This document shows, in pieces, positions 6,887 to 8,435 of a stretch of DNA of 8,435 bases. How positions within the stretch are numbered: the first letter of the stretch is position 1; each line of letters starts with the position of its first letter. The translations under genes were made by a program, and so were the position numbers. Under the pieces are notes generated by a model, which was given only the letters and a program-made list of their open reading frames with translations, was not told the origin of the DNA and did no database searches. Origin of the DNA: Chloroflexota bacterium (GTDB lineage Bacteria > Chloroflexota > Dehalococcoidia > Dehalococcoidales > JAHJRU01); the NCBI GenBank assembly GCA_018830745.1, contig JAHJRU010000213.1, positions 1 to 8,435 on the forward strand, given 5' to 3'.

Positions 6887-7686
6887 TTCGGCACCTCTAT
6901 GGTCGTGCCCTCACCGCGCCCTTCGACTTCACGTAGCAGGGCGTGGGGCTGCCTTCCGTCTATAATACGGGCGGCTGAAATCCGGGACAGGGCTTTCAGA
7001 CAACTCTTAATCTTGGGGACCATTCCCCCTGAAGCCTCACCGGAAGCTAGTAGCGCTTCCGCCTCCTCCGGATATAGTTTGGGCAGTAATTTGCCCTCCC
7101 GGTTACAGATACCGATTACATCGGTCAGGTAGATAAGCTCTTCAGCGCCAATAGCGGCGGCTATCTCACCGGCCAGGGTATCGCCATTGATGTTGAGCAA
7201 GGGTGGCGCGTTATCCGGCCTGTCAAAGGCATAAAGGCCGAGCGTGGCGATAACCGGGGCAAAGCCTGCCCTTAGCAGGGTCTCCAGCAGGCTGGTATCT
7301 ACCTTTACTACCGTACCGACATAACCCATATCATCATCCCGGAGCCGGCTCTGAATCATGGAGCCATCGGCACCAGAAATACCTACCGCCCGTCCACCAA
7401 GAGTATTTATGGAGGCCACGATGTCTTTGTTGACCAGGCCGCCTAATACGGCTGCCACCATCTCCAGAGCTGCCTTATCCGTTACCCGCTCGCCGTGCAC
7501 CATGCGGGTGGGCGTTCCCTGCCGGGCGAGCCATTCCGTTACCAGTTTGGCCCCACCGTGCACGATAACCAGTGGGCGGCCCTGCTTTTGCAGATGCACA
7601 ATATCTTCAAAGGTGGTATCCTGGCTGCCCATGGTGGAACCACCTATCTTGATTACCAAAACATTACTTAACTTATCAGTGCTCAT
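6883..7686 (-). CDS. argB: Acetylglutamate kinase, short form
   Basis: This enzyme phosphorylates N-acetylglutamate with ATP, the second step of arginine synthesis. The 267-residue amino acid kinase fold shows KIGGS (Lys13), VHGGAK (42-47), the RVTD and NINGD segments (Asp169), MVPKIKS (Lys225) and IIDGRQPHALL near the end. Lys13, Asp169 and Lys225 correspond to the catalytic residues known in the Escherichia coli enzyme. Only about ten residues precede the first core strand, so the N-terminal helix that links hexamers in arginine-inhibited kinases is absent. The HGGAK variant instead of HGGG is also seen in LysZ-type kinases, but RVTD and the arg neighbours favour acetylglutamate kinase. The ATG has no clear ribosome site; it lies 14 bases after the argJ stop, so coupling to argJ is likely. 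It overlaps argD by ATGA. Confidence 0.93.
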   Translation of the reverse strand: MSTDKLSNVLVIKIGGSTMGSQDTTFEDIVHLQKQGRPLVIVHGGAKLVTEWLARQGTPTRMVHGERVTDKAALEMVAAVLGGLVNKDIVASINTLGGRAVGISGADGSMIQSRLRDDDMGYVGTVVKVDTSLLETLLRAGFAPVIATLGLYAFDRPDNAPPLLNINGDTLAGEIAAAIGAEELIYLTDVIGICNREGKLLPKLYPEEAEALLASGEASGGMVPKIKSCLKALSRISAARIIDGRQPHALLREVEGRGEGTTIEVPK

Positions 7687-7700
7687 TTTCTATATTGCTA

Positions 7701-8435
7701 TTACGTAGTATACTCGCTGTTTATGGTGACATATTCTTCCGACAGGTCACAACCCCAGGCGGTGGCAGTAGCCGTGCCCAGGTTTAGATTTACGTTGATA
7801 ACGACCTCGTCTTTCTTCAGACACTCAACCGCAGCGCTTTCATCATACGGCTGCGGGTTGCCGGTTTTCAGCAGGCAAATGTCCCCCAGGTAGAGGTCGG
7901 TCTTTGATTCCACCAGTTCTGCTCCGCTGCGTCCTGCCGCAGCTATTATTCTACCCCAGTTGGGGTCATTGCCGTGCACCGCCGCCTTTACCAGTGGCGA
8001 GTTCACTACGGTGCGGGCGGCTCGCCGGGCTTCATCAAGGCTGACGGCGCTGTTAACCGTAACCTCGATAAGTTTGGTGGCTCCCTCACCGTCTCGCGCA
8101 ATACGCTTCGCCAGGTGAATGCAGACCTGCTCCAGAGCTTGCTGAAAAACCTCAGCCGCTTCACTACTGGCTTTAATCGGTTCGTTTCCCGCCAGACCGT
8201 TAGCCATTATCACCACCATGTCGTTGGGACTGGTGTCGCCATCGATGGATACCATATTGAAGGACGCATCCGCCGCCTTGTTCAGCAAGGTGCGCAGGAA
8301 ATCCGTCTCCACCGCAGCATCGGTGGTCAGGAAGCACAGCAGGGTAGCCAGGTCAGGGTGTATCATTCCCGAGCCTTTGGCTGCCCCCCCGATAGTAAAC
8401 GCCGGATTATTAACCCTTACCGCTATTTCTTTAGG
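7701..8435 (-). CDS. argJ: Ornithine acetyltransferase ArgJ (5' end outside the window)
   Basis: ArgJ moves the acetyl group of N-acetylornithine to glutamate, closing the cyclic arginine pathway; bifunctional forms also make N-acetylglutamate from acetyl-CoA. The open frame continues without a stop to the window edge. It reads PKEIAVRVNNPAF, then IGGAAKGSGMIHPDLAT, so the ATG at 8366 is internal and not a start. The autocatalytic cleavage site is the Ala-Thr bond in DLATLL; the nucleophile Thr is encoded at 8343-8345. The whole beta chain is therefore present, with DTSPNDM, RDGEGATK and HGNDPNWGR motifs, and it ends INSEYTT as usual for the family. Most of the alpha chain is missing. ArgJ is the first gene of the operon seen here; argC is the likely gene upstream, which is inference only. 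Confidence 0.96.
   Translation of the reverse strand, partial: PKEIAVRVNNPAFTIGGAAKGSGMIHPDLATLLCFLTTDAAVETDFLRTLLNKAADASFNMVSIDGDTSPNDMVVIMANGLAGNEPIKASSEAAEVFQQALEQVCIHLAKRIARDGEGATKLIEVTVNSAVSLDEARRAARTVVNSPLVKAAVHGNDPNWGRIIAAAGRSGAELVESKTDLYLGDICLLKTGNPQPYDESAAVECLKKDEVVINVNLNLGTATATAWGCDLSEEYVTINSEYTT

Noticed and set aside
6614..7132. Plus-strand open frame of 172 codons across the argD/argB junction
   Set aside because: It is antisense to two conserved, overlapping genes, and its translation resembles no known family; length alone is not evidence.
6883..7686. LysZ-type aminoadipate kinase instead of ArgB
   Set aside because: The HGGAK variant is shared, but the RVTD segment, the arg operon and the lack of a LysW carrier gene nearby favour acetylglutamate kinase.
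8364..8366. ATG as the argJ start
   Set aside because: The frame continues upstream with the conserved IGGAAKGSG segment to the window edge, so this Met is internal, just before the autocleavage site.
1..8435. Mobile elements, CRISPR arrays, tRNA or rRNA genes, riboswitches
   Set aside because: The sequence is almost filled by intact housekeeping genes, and I found no direct repeat arrays, transposase motifs, cloverleaf patterns or long structured leaders.

Overview
The window is a compact, gene-dense bacterial chromosome segment, mostly on the minus strand, with moderately GC-rich codon use by eye. It carries most of an arginine biosynthesis operon next to a ribosomal protein gene and a fatty acid kinase gene pair. 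The arg gene order, a short 62-residue zinc-type L28, and the adjoining DAK2/DegV genes suggest an uncultured member of Chloroflexota, possibly Dehalococcoidia. That assignment is inference from gene style and order; no marker here proves it. I see no phage, insertion sequence, CRISPR array, tRNA or rRNA.

Layout from left to right. Positions 1-94 hold the start of a DegV/FakB-type fatty-acid-binding protein (minus, cut by the window edge). Positions 108-1751 hold the DAK2 kinase FakA/YloV (minus). Positions 1752-1885 are a divergent promoter region. Positions 1886-2074 encode ribosomal protein L28 (plus, TTG start). Positions 2075-2135 are a short convergent gap. From 2136 to the right edge runs one minus-strand operon, in transcription order argJ (5' part outside the window), argB, argD, an uncharacterised exported or membrane-anchored alpha/beta hydrolase, argG, argH.

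How the genes work together. ArgJ recycles the acetyl group from N-acetylornithine to glutamate, ArgB phosphorylates N-acetylglutamate, and ArgD makes N-acetylornithine. ArgG and ArgH turn citrulline into arginine. argC (reductase) and argF (ornithine carbamoyltransferase) are not in the window. argC may lie just upstream of argJ. Genes in the operon overlap by ATGA (argB/argD, argG/argH) or sit within 17 bases of each other, which points to a single transcript with translational coupling. FakA and DegV/FakB form a separate two-gene unit for phosphorylating fatty acids.

The one element not explained by a known pathway is the hydrolase between argD and argG. It has a GESTG nucleophile elbow, a plausible Asp/His pair, and an N-terminal membrane or signal segment. 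Everything else is recognisable core metabolism. Several starts needed correction: those of fakA, rpmB and the hydrolase are shortened, and argJ is extended to the window edge.
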